From: Gemmatimonadota bacterium
Lineage (GTDB): Bacteria > Latescibacterota > UBA2968 > UBA8231
Assembly: GCA_009840005.1 (NCBI GenBank)
Contig: VXOR01000112.1
Span: 1-25,722 of the forward strand
Direction of reading: 5' to 3'
DNA length: 25,722 nucleotides
The translations under genes and the position numbers were made by a program. The notes under the pieces were generated by a model. That model had not been told where the DNA came from and searched no databases. It was given only the letters and a program-made list of their open reading frames with translations. This document shows positions 1-8,840 of this stretch, piece after piece (positions within the stretch are counted from its first letter, which is position 1; each line of letters opens with the position of its first letter).

Positions 1-82
1 CTTCGGCAGGGGCAGGCTTCGGCAGGGGCAGGCTTCGGCAGGGGCAGGCTTCGGCCCCTGAGCTTGTCGAAGGGGCGACGAT
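1..82. repeat. 16-bp tandem repeat ending in a hairpin
   Basis: The unit CTTCGGCAGGGGCAGG occurs three times exactly (1-16, 17-32, 33-48). A fourth copy starts at 49 and diverges into CTTCGGCCCCTGAGCTTGTC. The last part can fold: GCCCCT at 54-59 pairs with AGGGGC at 71-76. Stretches like CCCTGAGCTTGTCGAAGG are, from general knowledge, widespread intergenic repeats in environmental genomes. The array is cut by the window edge, so its full length is unknown. The rest, to 123, holds nothing recognisable. Confidence 0.85.
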
Positions 83-123
83 ACAAGGCTGCGTAACGTC
101 AGTTGGGAGGACTCAGGCGTCCC

Positions 124-1236
124 TTAAACTTCACTGGCGAGGATGCGGTCGATTACGGCCTTGGCGTTGCCGCACCAGCGCAGGACGATGACTAGCTCGC
201 GCTCCGGCTCGATGAAGACGATGTTGCCGCCGGCCCCGCGCGCCGCAAAGCTGTCGAGGCAGGCCAAATCGGACATGCTGTGCTGGTGGTTGAGCCACCA
301 TAGGAAACCGTATTCGGGCTTGATGGAGCAAGGGGTGAGGGAGTGGTCAATCCACTGTGCGGAGAGGAGCTGGCGGTCGTTCCAGCGCCCGCGCCGCTGA
401 AAGAGCAGGCCAAAGCGGGCGTGGTCGTAGGAGGTGATCCACAGGCCGCCGCCCCAGTGCGTGCCGCCGGAGACGGATTGGACCCGTTGGCCGCTTTCCT
501 CGACATAGGAGGTTTCGTATCCGTGCCATTCCCAAGTGGAAGAGGCCCCAATGGGGTCCATGATGGTTTCTTTGAGCACAGGGGGCAAGGGGCCGCGAAA
601 AAGGCGCAACAGGCTGAGGGCCGTGCGATTGACGCGCACGTCGTTATACTCCCAAAAGGTGCCGGGCGGCTCCAGAGAGCGGTAATTGTCGGCGCTGGAA
701 GCTGCGCCGCCCACCGTGGCTTCGGCCGCTCCTTGGCCTAGCTCGCGACCGCGGTCGATCCAATCGGGGATGCCGAAGAGCTCGCCTTCCCATTCGCTGG
801 TTTGTTGCAGCAAATGACGCCAAGTGATGGACTGATTTTGCGGCGCGGCAAAGCCGCCATCCAAGACTGTGCGGCCGACGGGTTCGTCTAGATCGCGGAT
901 TAATCCTTGGTCAAAGGCCACTCCGGCCACAGCCGAGATATAGCTCTTGGCGCAACTGAAGGTGACTTCGACGCTATCGACTGGACCGAAGGTGGCGACT
1001 AGATACCCTTGCCGCACGATCAGGCCGGCGGTGGGGCCGCGTTTTTTGAGCGGGCCTAAGGGACGGTCGTTGGGGTGGCGGTCGCCCTTGGGCAGCATGT
1101 CGGCCAAATTGGTAGAGGCTTGGATCTCTTGGGTCTGAGCGAAGGCCAATGCCGCGGCCAGTTTGTCGGCGTCGAAGTCGGCTTGGGCGGGGCTGCGGCG
1201 TTGCCAGTCGTGGGAGTCAGGGCAGTAGTTGGGCAT
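124..1236 (-). CDS. Serine hydrolase, beta-lactamase / class C PBP-like
   Basis: A predicted serine hydrolase of the penicillin-binding / beta-lactamase fold (esterase or D-peptidase-like). The SxxK nucleophile motif is S-C-A-K (residues 97-100 counted from ATG 1245). A YND element near residue 200 sits where the family has YxN. A glycine-rich stretch (RGAGG) near the C-terminus replaces the KTG-type motif, followed by the usual beta-strand IVFIEPERELVIVLRW. No signal peptide is visible, so it is probably cytoplasmic and unlikely to confer drug resistance. Start: ATG 1245 overlaps the stop of the upstream enolase-family gene (ATGA) but has GGAG only 1 nt away. ATG 1236 has GGAG about 10 nt upstream and is preferred. 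It appears co-transcribed with the upstream dehydratase. The substrate cannot be told from sequence. Confidence 0.85.
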   Translation of the reverse strand: MPNYCPDSHDWQRRSPAQADFDADKLAAALAFAQTQEIQASTNLADMLPKGDRHPNDRPLGPLKKRGPTAGLIVRQGYLVATFGPVDSVEVTFSCAKSYISAVAGVAFDQGLIRDLDEPVGRTVLDGGFAAPQNQSITWRHLLQQTSEWEGELFGIPDWIDRGRELGQGAAEATVGGAASSADNYRSLEPPGTFWEYNDVRVNRTALSLLRLFRGPLPPVLKETIMDPIGASSTWEWHGYETSYVEESGQRVQSVSGGTHWGGGLWITSYDHARFGLLFQRRGRWNDRQLLSAQWIDHSLTPCSIKPEYGFLWWLNHQHSMSDLACLDSFAARGAGGNIVFIEPERELVIVLRWCGNAKAVIDRILASEV

Positions 1237-1241
1237 GATTC

Positions 1242-2489
1242 TCATTCTCCGAAGAGGACGCCGCGCCGCTCGATCTCGCTGTAGAACTCGGCGAATTCGC
1301 TGCTGCCGTCGTCGGCGATGACCTCGAGCGTCGAGCCGGCCTCGAAAAGGGGTAGTCCGGCTTGCCGGTAACGCCCGTGGAAAGCGCTCCTGTTGCCGGC
1401 GATGTGCGTGCGCTCGCCGCCGGAGCGGACATAGCGATAAAAGTGGCGAACCTCGCGTACCGTCGAGTAGTCCACCGCGTACTTCTGCACTACCGCCTCA
1501 TCGATCTCGATACCCAGACCGGGCCCTGCGGGAACCGGGTAGTAGCCGCCCTGCACCTCGATCGGTCTCTTCAGCAACTGACTCTGGTAGATGTTCATGC
1601 AGGTGATGGCCGGCCACCGGGCCTCGGGGCAGACCGCCCCCACGTGAGCCGCCCAAGCTGTGGTGATGCCGGTGCCGACCAGTTGCAGCCAGAACGGCTT
1701 GTTGGCGGCCGCTACTACGGCCTGCTGTTGCATTAGCTGCGAGGCACCGCCCCCGATAATCAGGCCGTCCGCGATATCGTCGCGCAGCACCGTCATGATC
1801 GGCGGCCTATCCACGTGCATGGCGATGGGCCGGTTGATCCGCGACCGAACCTGGAGATTGCCGGCGATATCCTCCTGCGGTATCGGAGTTTCGATCATCG
1901 CCAGTTGCTCGTACTGTTCGAGCGATTTTAGCAGCGGGACCGCATTGGCGGCATTCACTAGGTGGCCATTGAAATCGAGGTCGAGTTTAAATTGCGGCGG
2001 AACTACGCGCAGCACCGCCTGTAGGCAGGCGTGCAAATCCTGCCACGGCCTCGTCTTGAGCTTGGCCGACATGTACCCCCGCGCAGCCGCCATCTCGCAC
2101 TGTCGAGCCCAATCTTCCGGCCCCATGTCGCAGGTCCACCAGGAGATCGGACACCCGTTGCGTACCTGCGGCCCAAGCAGGTCGCAGATGGGGACGTTCT
2201 CGTTTTTCGCCACGGCATCGAACAGGGCGATCTGCACGCCGGCGCCGAGTTCGTCGCGCCATAATAGAGCAGCTGCCTCTTCGCCGACGATGCGCTCTGC
2301 GATGTCGTCCGGTACCCGGGCATGGGTGGCGTTCGGGATGGTCTCACCCCAACCGACAACGCCGTTGTCCAGCGTCAGCTTGCATACCTGAACGATCCGC
2401 CACGGCGCAATCCAGTACTGCAGGTGCTGGCCAGCATATTTCTCGAATGGCACGTCGAGGTTGGTGAGTTCGACACTAGCCACCTTCAC
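1242..2489 (-). CDS. Enolase-superfamily dehydratase/racemase (mandelate racemase-like)
   Basis: A 415-residue member of the mandelate racemase / muconate lactonizing group, probably a sugar-acid dehydratase or racemase that abstracts an alpha proton with Mg2+ help. The N-terminal capping domain contains VGWGETIPN (residues 45-53). The barrel carries the KxK base motif K143-L-K145. Metal-ligand candidates are D172 in LDLDFNGH and E200 in MIETPIP. The third ligand is uncertain (perhaps D227 in AMHVD). The C-terminal about 100 residues run longer than I expect for the family. Start is GTG 2489, preceded by AAGGAG with 7-nt spacing. Its stop overlaps the serine hydrolase start. A mannonate-dehydratase remnant lies next upstream, so hexonate catabolism is the natural inference. 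The substrate is unknown. Confidence 0.88.
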   Translation of the reverse strand: MKVASVELTNLDVPFEKYAGQHLQYWIAPWRIVQVCKLTLDNGVVGWGETIPNATHARVPDDIAERIVGEEAAALLWRDELGAGVQIALFDAVAKNENVPICDLLGPQVRNGCPISWWTCDMGPEDWARQCEMAAARGYMSAKLKTRPWQDLHACLQAVLRVVPPQFKLDLDFNGHLVNAANAVPLLKSLEQYEQLAMIETPIPQEDIAGNLQVRSRINRPIAMHVDRPPIMTVLRDDIADGLIIGGGASQLMQQQAVVAAANKPFWLQLVGTGITTAWAAHVGAVCPEARWPAITCMNIYQSQLLKRPIEVQGGYYPVPAGPGLGIEIDEAVVQKYAVDYSTVREVRHFYRYVRSGGERTHIAGNRSAFHGRYRQAGLPLFEAGSTLEVIADDGSSEFAEFYSEIERRGVLFGE

Positions 2490-2577
2490 GTTGGATCTCC
2501 TTGGTGACTGGCGAGCCTGTCGCGATGGCTGCCTCGGCGTAAGATGGGGTGCTGCCGGGAATCAGGATGGCTCGACC

Positions 2578-2952
2578 TCATGTAGTCTTTGGCGCAAATG
2601 ACGCCACCCCATCGAGGGCTCGGAGCAACGCCTTTGTGTAGCCCACGGCAAAGGCGGTGGCAGAGCGCTGTCCATCGTCGTCGTCGTCGTGCGGCAAGTG
2701 ATCCATTTGTAAGCCGCCGTTGAAACCCACTCCGCGCAGCGTCTCAAGTACGGCGAACATATTCATGTCGCCGTCGTCGAGACCGACTTCGGCGTACCCG
2801 CCGCCGGGCACTGTCCCTAGGTGCGGGTAGCCCTGCTCGGCAAACCCGGGTAGGCTTTCCGCGTTGTGGATGTCGATGCCGTCCGCGCCGATCTGCACGG
2901 CGAAGCGCAGGTAGTTGTCGGAGAGATCGCGCTGGCGTACGAGGACTTTCAT
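2578..2952 (-). pseudogene. uxuA: Mannonate dehydratase (UxuA-like), internally deleted
   Basis: Only 124 codons remain of a family normally around 350 residues. Residues 1-44 look like the UxuA-like N-terminus (MKVLVRQRDLSDNYLRF, then QIGADGIDIHN). Residues 47-115 look like the C-terminal part (GGYAEVGLDDGDMNMF, LRGVGFNGGLQMDHLP). The join near 2820 is in frame, and the middle of the TIM barrel (roughly 200 residues) is missing. UxuA removes water from D-mannonate in hexuronate catabolism; this copy cannot form a barrel. ATG 2952 has GGAG 8 nt upstream, so it could still be translated. An open frame continues upstream to 3309 but codes for something else. Family recognition is from memory of the motifs. 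Confidence 0.72.
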
Positions 2953-3074
2953 CGAAGAATCTCCGGCATTGGGGGTCGCGTCAGCAGCCAAAGTATTGAA
3001 AAATGCCATGGCGAACAATTGTCCGCTGACGGACGAACAGTTGGACGAGATCTGCGGCAGGTTCTTAGAGACTC

Positions 3075-3484
3075 CTATCCACGGTAGATGGTACAGGCAA
3101 TGGGGGTGCCGTAGCACTCGAATTGCCGGGGGGCCGCAAAGACGGGCTCTTGCGGAGAGCCGACATTGCGCAAGAGGTACGTCGGGCAGGGTTTGAGGTG
3201 GGCCGTACTGAATGGGGTTGGTACGAGTGAGACAGCGCCAGTGGAGCGCGTGCGGCTGGTCCGGGGGCGGATAGGCGGAAGCCCTCCCTTCTAGGCCGAT
3301 CAGTTCCAAACGGCCGTCGCCATCTAGGGCTGGCGAGATCGACTACGACAATGGAATTGGGGTCGAGCACGCCTTGGACCCCGGCCTGGGCAATGAGATG
3401 GCCAAAGTCGACGACGGGCGAAAAGGGAATGCGGCCCCAATCGCTGGGCAGGGGCGAAGTAATGGTGAGTCGGCAGCGGATCAT
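3075..3484 (-). pseudogene. Frameshifted FG-GAP/VCBS-like gene remnant
   Basis: Three frames must be joined to read a sensible protein. ATG 3484 opens with IRCRLTITSPLPSDWGRIPF, then LDPNSIVVVDLA. At about 3325-3332 the frame slips to ALDGDGRLELIGLEGRASAY, whose DGDGRLEL resembles an FG-GAP/VCBS calcium-binding loop. Near 3180 it slips again to YLLRNVGSPQEPVF and ends in IACTIYRG followed by TAG at 3075. FG-GAP proteins are usually large surface or secreted beta-propellers, so this would be a truncated head. The start lies 2 bp after the stop of the upstream gene, consistent with a former operon partner. Family assignment is moderate; decay is clear from the frame changes. Confidence 0.55.
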
Positions 3485-3486
3485 GG

Positions 3487-4788
3487 CTAGCTAAACTCGC
3501 GTCTTTGCAGGGCCTGACCCATAGTGCGCTGCACCGCGGCTACGTACTGATCCGTGGTACAGCCGCGCACGCGGGTTTCAAAGCCGTGGGGGCCAAAACC
3601 GGGGACAATCTCTTCGCGGATGCGCTTCTCCGGGTCGTTGAAGTAATAGGGCTGGGTGCGGCGCATGAACTCGGGCAGGTCCGCCCCCTCGGTGCGATAC
3701 AGAGCGGGATTGGCCAAAATGACCTGGGGCTCGTCGCCGGGTACGGCCGGTCGCCGGGGGACGGCCAGATCGCCCATGAGCACTTCCTCTTTCAGTTCGG
3801 GAGCCCAGTGACTGATGGCGTAAGTCGGACCGGGCTCGATCCACGGGCCAATGCGCCGCCGCACGACGACAAACTCGTACCACTTTTCCAACTCGTTCAG
3901 CAAGTGATGAGGTAGGCCGCTCTGATCTTGGTACTGGCTGCGGTCGCCTTGGGCGCGGAGGTGGTTGAAGACCATGAACCAATTGACTAGATCGCGGATG
4001 CCGCGCGGGACTTTGGTATAGCGCTCGGTGCCCCGAGGACTGCACACATCTACCAGCACCACGTGGGGCATGTGGGCGCTCAAGTGGCGCATGAACTCGG
4101 GAGCAAAGCCATTGCGCTGAAAGCGCTCGGTATAGTGGGGCACGGTCAGGCGCATGGAGAGGTGCGAGGGGGTGCGTTCGTAGCGCACGGCAAAGTCGCC
4201 GGCCAAATGCGGCTCTAGGGGCTCGACGACAAAGAGGCGGCCGTAGCGCTCGTTGCCGACCACGACGATGGGCCTTTGGGTGTGGGCGCGGAAATGGCGC
4301 AGGAAATCGAGCAGGCCGCGCGCCTCCCAGGCCGCCCGCTGGACTTCGAGACAGTCTTGGTCGGTCAGGCGGCAATCCTCTTCCTGTTGGGGAGGGAGGA
4401 TTGCCAAAGCGTCAAAGGCGCGCCGTTGTTCGACTTCGTCCTGAGGCCAGGTCGGCTGGCGTTTTGCCTCGGAGGCGTAGCGCCGGTACTCCAACTCCCG
4501 CTGTAAAAGGTCGTCCGGGTCAAATTGGCCCACAGTAGTCGCCCGGCGCCGCTGGTCCAAATCAGCGATGCGGGCGTGGATATCGCCGCTGGACAGGTGT
4601 TCCACCAAGGCCGGGGTCAAGGTCACGCCATCGTGGTTTTGGGTATTTATTCCGGCCATCCAAGCGGCCAGGATTTCGAGTCGTTCTAGGGCTTTGGCAC
4701 AGGGGCGGTCAGCGAAGAAAGGGGTCAAGTCCTGGGGGGACAGTCTTAGGATTTGGGCTGTGGCCGGAGGAATGGATGGGTGGGACAA
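3487..4788 (-). CDS. Conserved-looking protein of unknown family, TTG start
   Basis: I do not recognise this protein. From TTG 4788 it is 433 residues, soluble, without membrane segments or a signal peptide. The middle has well-formed strand-turn segments (RPIVVVGNERYGRLFVVEP, HVVLVDVCSPRGTERYTK) typical of an alpha/beta enzyme. The C-terminal half is rich in Trp, Tyr and Pro (WYEFVVVRRRIGPWIEPG). The frame is open to ATG 4962, which would overlap the start of the divergent cupin gene, but the first 58 residues there look non-coding. TTG 4788 has AGGAG about 9 nt upstream, which decides the start. The FG-GAP-like remnant follows within 2 bp. It shares the 172-bp divergent region 4789-4960 with the cupin gene. 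Confidence 0.7.
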   Translation of the reverse strand: MSHPSIPPATAQILRLSPQDLTPFFADRPCAKALERLEILAAWMAGINTQNHDGVTLTPALVEHLSSGDIHARIADLDQRRRATTVGQFDPDDLLQRELEYRRYASEAKRQPTWPQDEVEQRRAFDALAILPPQQEEDCRLTDQDCLEVQRAAWEARGLLDFLRHFRAHTQRPIVVVGNERYGRLFVVEPLEPHLAGDFAVRYERTPSHLSMRLTVPHYTERFQRNGFAPEFMRHLSAHMPHVVLVDVCSPRGTERYTKVPRGIRDLVNWFMVFNHLRAQGDRSQYQDQSGLPHHLLNELEKWYEFVVVRRRIGPWIEPGPTYAISHWAPELKEEVLMGDLAVPRRPAVPGDEPQVILANPALYRTEGADLPEFMRRTQPYYFNDPEKRIREEIVPGFGPHGFETRVRGCTTDQYVAAVQRTMGQALQRREFS

Positions 4789-4960
4789 AACGGCTAGCTC
4801 CTGTGGCCTAGGCCCTTGGGAGGTGAGTGTCCTTGTTGGTGCAACTACGGGATTCTCGTACGTTACTCTATCGCATCTGCCCGGAGAGCGACGCGCCATG
4901 AGCGAAGGAAATATGGCGAAATTCAAGCAGGATAAAAAGAACCCAAAATAGGAGGGCTTC

Positions 4961-5296
4961 ATGATCTATAAAGTCGAGAAGAACCAGAGAAATTTAGCCG
5001 CTTTTGACGTGCCCGGTGCCACGGTGCAGGTTTCCGATCCCATTGTTGGCGTCGGCGGCAAACTGTCGGCCGGTTTTACCGAGTATCTAGAGGCCAGCCG
5101 GTTGGTGTGGACCTTTGATTACGACGAAGTCTTTTTCATGTTGGAGGGGCACTTGGAGATCCAAGTCGCGGATCAGGAGCCGGTGCAATACGAGGCAGGT
5201 GATTTGGGTTATATTGAGAAGGGTACGCAGACGATCATCACTGTGCCGGAACGGGCCTATTTGCTGCATGTCACCCACCCAGCGTGGCGAGCCTAG
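4961..5296 (+). CDS. Small EutQ-like cupin protein
   Basis: A 111-residue single-domain beta-barrel. Cupin motif 1 is read as WTFDYDEVFFMLEGHLEI (residues 50-67), with E56 conserved and aromatic residues where classical cupins have the His pair, as in EutQ-like members. Motif 2 is AGDLGYIEKGTQTI (79-92). Metal binding is therefore doubtful, and the role could be small-molecule binding or isomerisation. ATG 4961 is preceded by GGAGG at 5-nt spacing. It ends 16 bp before a PhyH dioxygenase gene, so the two are probably co-transcribed. Function beyond the fold is unknown. Confidence 0.85.
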   Translation: MIYKVEKNQRNLAAFDVPGATVQVSDPIVGVGGKLSAGFTEYLEASRLVWTFDYDEVFFMLEGHLEIQVADQEPVQYEAGDLGYIEKGTQTIITVPERAYLLHVTHPAWRA

Positions 5297-5312
5297 GAGG
5301 GCAAGAGAACAG

Positions 5313-6101
5313 ATGGAAACGACACTGCGCCAAGCATACGACGAGCAGGGCTTTTGCATTGCCCGCAAAGCCATTGATGCGGGGCTGGCCGCCGAGACCG
5401 TGGAGCATGTCCACTGGTTGGTTAAAAAAAATCCGGGCACGCGCCCCGAGCACTTGCACCACGAACTGATGGTGAACGATCCCTTTATGCACCGCCTAGT
5501 CACCGACGACCGGCTGGTCGATATTGCAGCGCAATTCCTCGGGCCTAATGTGGCCATGTTTGCGGCGCACTATATCGCCAAAAAGCCCAGTACCGGCCAA
5601 GCCGTGCAGTGGCATCAGGACGGCTCGTACTGGCCCTTGGAGCCGATGGAAGTCACCACGTTGTGGGTGGCTGGCACGGACTCGACGGTGGCCAATGGCT
5701 GTATGCGGGTTTTGCCGGGGACGCACACCAAGCGCCTGCTCAAGCGCAGCGAGATGGTCGATCTCGATAGGGATAAGTACGTCCTCGGCGTCGGGATTCA
5801 CCCCGACCAGATTGACGATGCCGACGCCGTTGATCTGGAATTGGAGGCGGGGGATATTTCCATTCATCACCCCAATATCATTCACGGGTCCAACGCCAAT
5901 AGTTCGGATCAATGGCGGGTCGGGCTTACCCTGCGCTACATTCCGACTAGCACTAGGGTTACTGTGGATCGCAGTCCTTGCATTATGTGCCGGGGGGAAG
6001 TGGTGCCCGCAGTGGGGAACAAATACGCGCCGCGGCCGCAGTATGTTGAGGGGGAGCACATGCCCTTTGTCGGGTGCGAGCAATTTACTATTTATAACTA
6101 G
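5313..6101 (+). CDS. Phytanoyl-CoA dioxygenase (PhyH) family protein
   Basis: A 262-residue Fe(II)/2-oxoglutarate-dependent oxygenase of the PhyH family, expected to hydroxylate a small molecule with O2 and 2-oxoglutarate. The iron triad is H101-x-D103 in VQWHQDGSYW and H191 in NIIHGSNAN; R202 or R208 would bind 2-oxoglutarate. ATG 5313 has AGGAGG 12 nt upstream, at the end of the cupin gene. The frame is open further upstream to 5115, but that overlaps the cupin and is not protein-like. Bacterial members act on very diverse substrates (ectoine, secondary metabolites), so lipid metabolism should not be assumed. Confidence 0.9.
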   Translation: METTLRQAYDEQGFCIARKAIDAGLAAETVEHVHWLVKKNPGTRPEHLHHELMVNDPFMHRLVTDDRLVDIAAQFLGPNVAMFAAHYIAKKPSTGQAVQWHQDGSYWPLEPMEVTTLWVAGTDSTVANGCMRVLPGTHTKRLLKRSEMVDLDRDKYVLGVGIHPDQIDDADAVDLELEAGDISIHHPNIIHGSNANSSDQWRVGLTLRYIPTSTRVTVDRSPCIMCRGEVVPAVGNKYAPRPQYVEGEHMPFVGCEQFTIYN

Positions 6102-6142
6102 ATTAGAACGCACAATTCTGCAACCTCGACAGACGGAGTATA

Positions 6143-8827
6143 ATGCCTAGTAAGCACAGCCGCAGAGAGCGAAAGCGGAAACGGCTAAAACAGAGGCGCG
6201 TACCACCCAAGCATCTGTTGGCACAGGCCCGGCAGAGTTTAACTGAGGGGGATGGACGCAGAGCACTCGACCTGCTCAGGCAGGCCCAACACGGCGACCC
6301 CGCGCTGGAGGAACTACCGCTGTTGCTCTTTTGTGCCTGCATGCAGCGCACCCGTCAGTTGGCAGAAAAGGGCTTGGCCAAAGAAGCCGCTGCGCTGCGG
6401 ACCTCGGCTGCACAACACCGAGTCTCCATTGCCTTCGCGCAACTAGCCGAAGAAGACTGGATGCAGTACATCCGCCACTCAGATGGGGCTGAAGCCTTGG
6501 TGGATTATGCGGACTATTTGCAGGCCCAACGGTCGCCCATTCTCCAAGTCGAGCGGATGCTGGCAGACCTCCTCGTGATCCAACGGTGCTGGAAGGGCCT
6601 CGAAGTTCTCGCGGCGGATCATCCCCTGCGGCGAGACGCTGGGCAGGTCGAATCGAGTCTCGAAGCTATGGATGCCGGGGACTGGGAGCGGGCCGTCGGC
6701 CTGCTAGGAGGAATCGGTCGGCGCTCCCCGTTTGCGGCTTGGCGTCTGTTTTGCAAGGCCATGGTGTGTTTCGGCAGCGGCGATGACCAGGGGTTGCGCC
6801 GAATTATCGAGCTGTTGCCGGCCGACTTTGCCCTGACCTACACGGTCGCCGAATGGAGACGCCTCTGTACCGGCGAAGGGGTGGACGGGCTGCCGGCCGT
6901 GCAGCTAGCCCTAGGAACGGCTAGCTCGGCCTTGGCCGACCAACTGGGCGAGGCCATCCACAAAGGGCGTCTGCGCGATATCGAACGACTTATCCCCGGC
7001 TTGGCTGTTGCCCTCTACCCCGAAGAGCCCCTCCAAGCGCGGATGGCGCTGCTGCAGATCGTGGGTCTAGCCGTTCCTCGGAACAAAGTACCCATCGAGG
7101 CCATTCCCGGGCTGGTGCAGCGTCTCCTGCCGACGGAGCGGGTGGCTAGTGCCGCGGCCCAGATTGGCTTGCTAATCCAGCAGATGTCTCCCGACAGGTG
7201 GGATCCCGGCCCGGCTGCTGTGTACCTCGACCTGCTGTCCGTGGCGTTTCCCCATGCGCCAGATCGGGCCGTGGCTCGAGGCCGCGTGCTGGAGGCCATG
7301 GCCCGGACCGGCCACAAGGTCGGTCTTCAGCCCCACTTCCTGCCTGCCGAAATGGTCGAGTCGCTCGCCGCCCTGCTGGACGAGCGGCTCGACGATCCCG
7401 GGCTGGTATTGCCCCAATTGATGACGGCTAGTCTTGCGGCCGATCCCGACAACCGCGAAGGCTATCGCTTTCTGCTCGATCTGCTGCGGGGGCATCCCGA
7501 GTACCAAGCCAAGTTTGAAAAGACCTTGCGCGATATGGCGGCCCGCTTCCCAGACGATCCAGACCCCCACCTAGAACAGGCGGCCCTCCACTATGCCAAA
7601 AATGCGTATCGCCGAGCCGAAAAGTCGCTGGCTGAGGGCCGCAAATGCGCTCCCCACGACGAGCGTCTCTTGGATTTGCAGGCCATCGGCTTCCTCAAAT
7701 CCGCCGATCAGAGCCGCAAGCGCGGACGGTTTAAGCTGGCGGCCCAAGATCTCCAGCGCGCTGAGCACTTGGAGCGCCCGCGGCTGGCGTTCGTCTTGCG
7801 GGTGAAGCGTCTCCTGTTGGCGGTGGTATCCGCCGACCGGGATGCCGCCGAGGTCGTCGCTCCCCATGTAGAGTGCCTGCCGCCCAGTGCCCGACTCAGA
7901 ACTTTGGCCCTGCTACTCCACGATTTGGCGGAAAACAGCCATATCAAGAACGTCAAGCCCGAGATGGGAAATGCCCTGAAGGCGTTGCTCAATCGCCAGA
8001 CAACGGTCTTGGAGCAACTCGGCCCCGACGCCGTGCTCGAGCTCATCGATCCTTTGCCCGCTGACTTCCGAATCCTCTACGACCGCCTTCAGATCGCTCC
8101 GGTCTTCGCCGACTGGTGGCTCGCACTCATGGAGCGCCTCGAAGGGGATCACCTGCTCGCCTTCTTCGATATCCTGCTGGCCTGCGACCAGCGCGATCCG
8201 GTGCGCTCCGAAATAAACCGTCGCCTGCGGGGCCGCAAAAAGGCCGAACGCGACCCGCTGCTCCTGTTCTACTTGGCGGTGATCCGCTACCAAGAGGGCC
8301 AAGACTGCGATTCGCGGCGCTTTGCGGAAGTCCTCGCCGCAGCCGATGCCGCCGACCAGACGCGGCTGCGGGCGGCTGCGGTGCGGCTGGCTAGCTGCGC
8401 GCACGGCCCCTTGCGGCAGGCCCTACAGCAGTTCCGCTTTGACGTGCTGGATTGGCCCGTGCCCCTGTTCGGGGATGGGTTGCCGCTGCCCGCAGACCTC
8501 CTCGGTGGGGAAGGTGGGTCGTTAGAGGAGGCTTTAGAGATGCTGCTCGGCGACGCGGCCGAGCCCTTGGCGACACCGGAACTGAGCGAGGGCGATATAG
8601 CGAATGAACTGAGCGAGTTGGAGGACTTCATCGACGAAAACGGGATGCGCGGTGCTCCATTGGCTGTATTGAAGGAATTTGCCGGCTTTGTCAAGTCTAG
8701 CCCGCAGGCGCGGCAAGATCTGGAGCGGATCGGTCGCGAGTGCGAAGCGGCGGACTTGAGCGACGACCTCTCGCCCGAACTGTACTTTCTACTCTTCGCC
8801 CGCAGAAAAAAGAAAGAACATCGTTGA
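6143..8827 (+). CDS. Large helical-repeat (TPR-like) protein of chaperone cassette
   Basis: An 894-residue, mostly alpha-helical protein that I cannot assign to a named family. The first 19 residues are extremely basic (MPSKHSRRERKRKRLKQRR). This is followed by TPR-like hairpins such as LAQARQSLTEGDGRRALDLL (26-45) and later LEQAALHYAKNAYRRAEKSL, consistent with a scaffold or substrate-binding solenoid. The last 100 residues are acidic. There is no signal peptide or membrane segment. ATG 6143 has GGAG with a short 4-nt spacer. It is the first gene of a same-strand run with J-like, GrpE-like and DnaK-like genes, 13 bp before the J-like gene, so a role as adaptor or client-recruiting partner of that Hsp70 is a reasonable inference. 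The basic tail could bind RNA, ribosomes or membranes. Confidence 0.8.
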   Translation: MPSKHSRRERKRKRLKQRRVPPKHLLAQARQSLTEGDGRRALDLLRQAQHGDPALEELPLLLFCACMQRTRQLAEKGLAKEAAALRTSAAQHRVSIAFAQLAEEDWMQYIRHSDGAEALVDYADYLQAQRSPILQVERMLADLLVIQRCWKGLEVLAADHPLRRDAGQVESSLEAMDAGDWERAVGLLGGIGRRSPFAAWRLFCKAMVCFGSGDDQGLRRIIELLPADFALTYTVAEWRRLCTGEGVDGLPAVQLALGTASSALADQLGEAIHKGRLRDIERLIPGLAVALYPEEPLQARMALLQIVGLAVPRNKVPIEAIPGLVQRLLPTERVASAAAQIGLLIQQMSPDRWDPGPAAVYLDLLSVAFPHAPDRAVARGRVLEAMARTGHKVGLQPHFLPAEMVESLAALLDERLDDPGLVLPQLMTASLAADPDNREGYRFLLDLLRGHPEYQAKFEKTLRDMAARFPDDPDPHLEQAALHYAKNAYRRAEKSLAEGRKCAPHDERLLDLQAIGFLKSADQSRKRGRFKLAAQDLQRAEHLERPRLAFVLRVKRLLLAVVSADRDAAEVVAPHVECLPPSARLRTLALLLHDLAENSHIKNVKPEMGNALKALLNRQTTVLEQLGPDAVLELIDPLPADFRILYDRLQIAPVFADWWLALMERLEGDHLLAFFDILLACDQRDPVRSEINRRLRGRKKAERDPLLLFYLAVIRYQEGQDCDSRRFAEVLAAADAADQTRLRAAAVRLASCAHGPLRQALQQFRFDVLDWPVPLFGDGLPLPADLLGGEGGSLEEALEMLLGDAAEPLATPELSEGDIANELSELEDFIDENGMRGAPLAVLKEFAGFVKSSPQARQDLERIGRECEAADLSDDLSPELYFLLFARRKKKEHR

Positions 8828-8840
8828 AAGGAGCAGCGAG

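Noticed and set aside
1..54. Repeat array that could suggest CRISPR
   Set aside because: The 16-bp units are directly adjacent with no spacers, and the sequence resembles dispersed intergenic repeats.
3578..4375. Long minus-strand frame of 265 codons inside the unknown gene
   Set aside because: Its product is dominated by Arg, Pro, Ala and His, the usual signature of a shifted frame in GC-rich DNA.
4789..4962. N-terminal extension of the unknown gene to ATG 4962
   Set aside because: It overlaps the start of the divergent cupin gene and lacks a ribosome site; TTG 4788 has AGGAG.
5115..5312. Extended start of the first PhyH gene at 5115
   Set aside because: The extra 66 residues overlap the cupin gene in another frame and are Arg/Ser-rich, shadow-like sequence.
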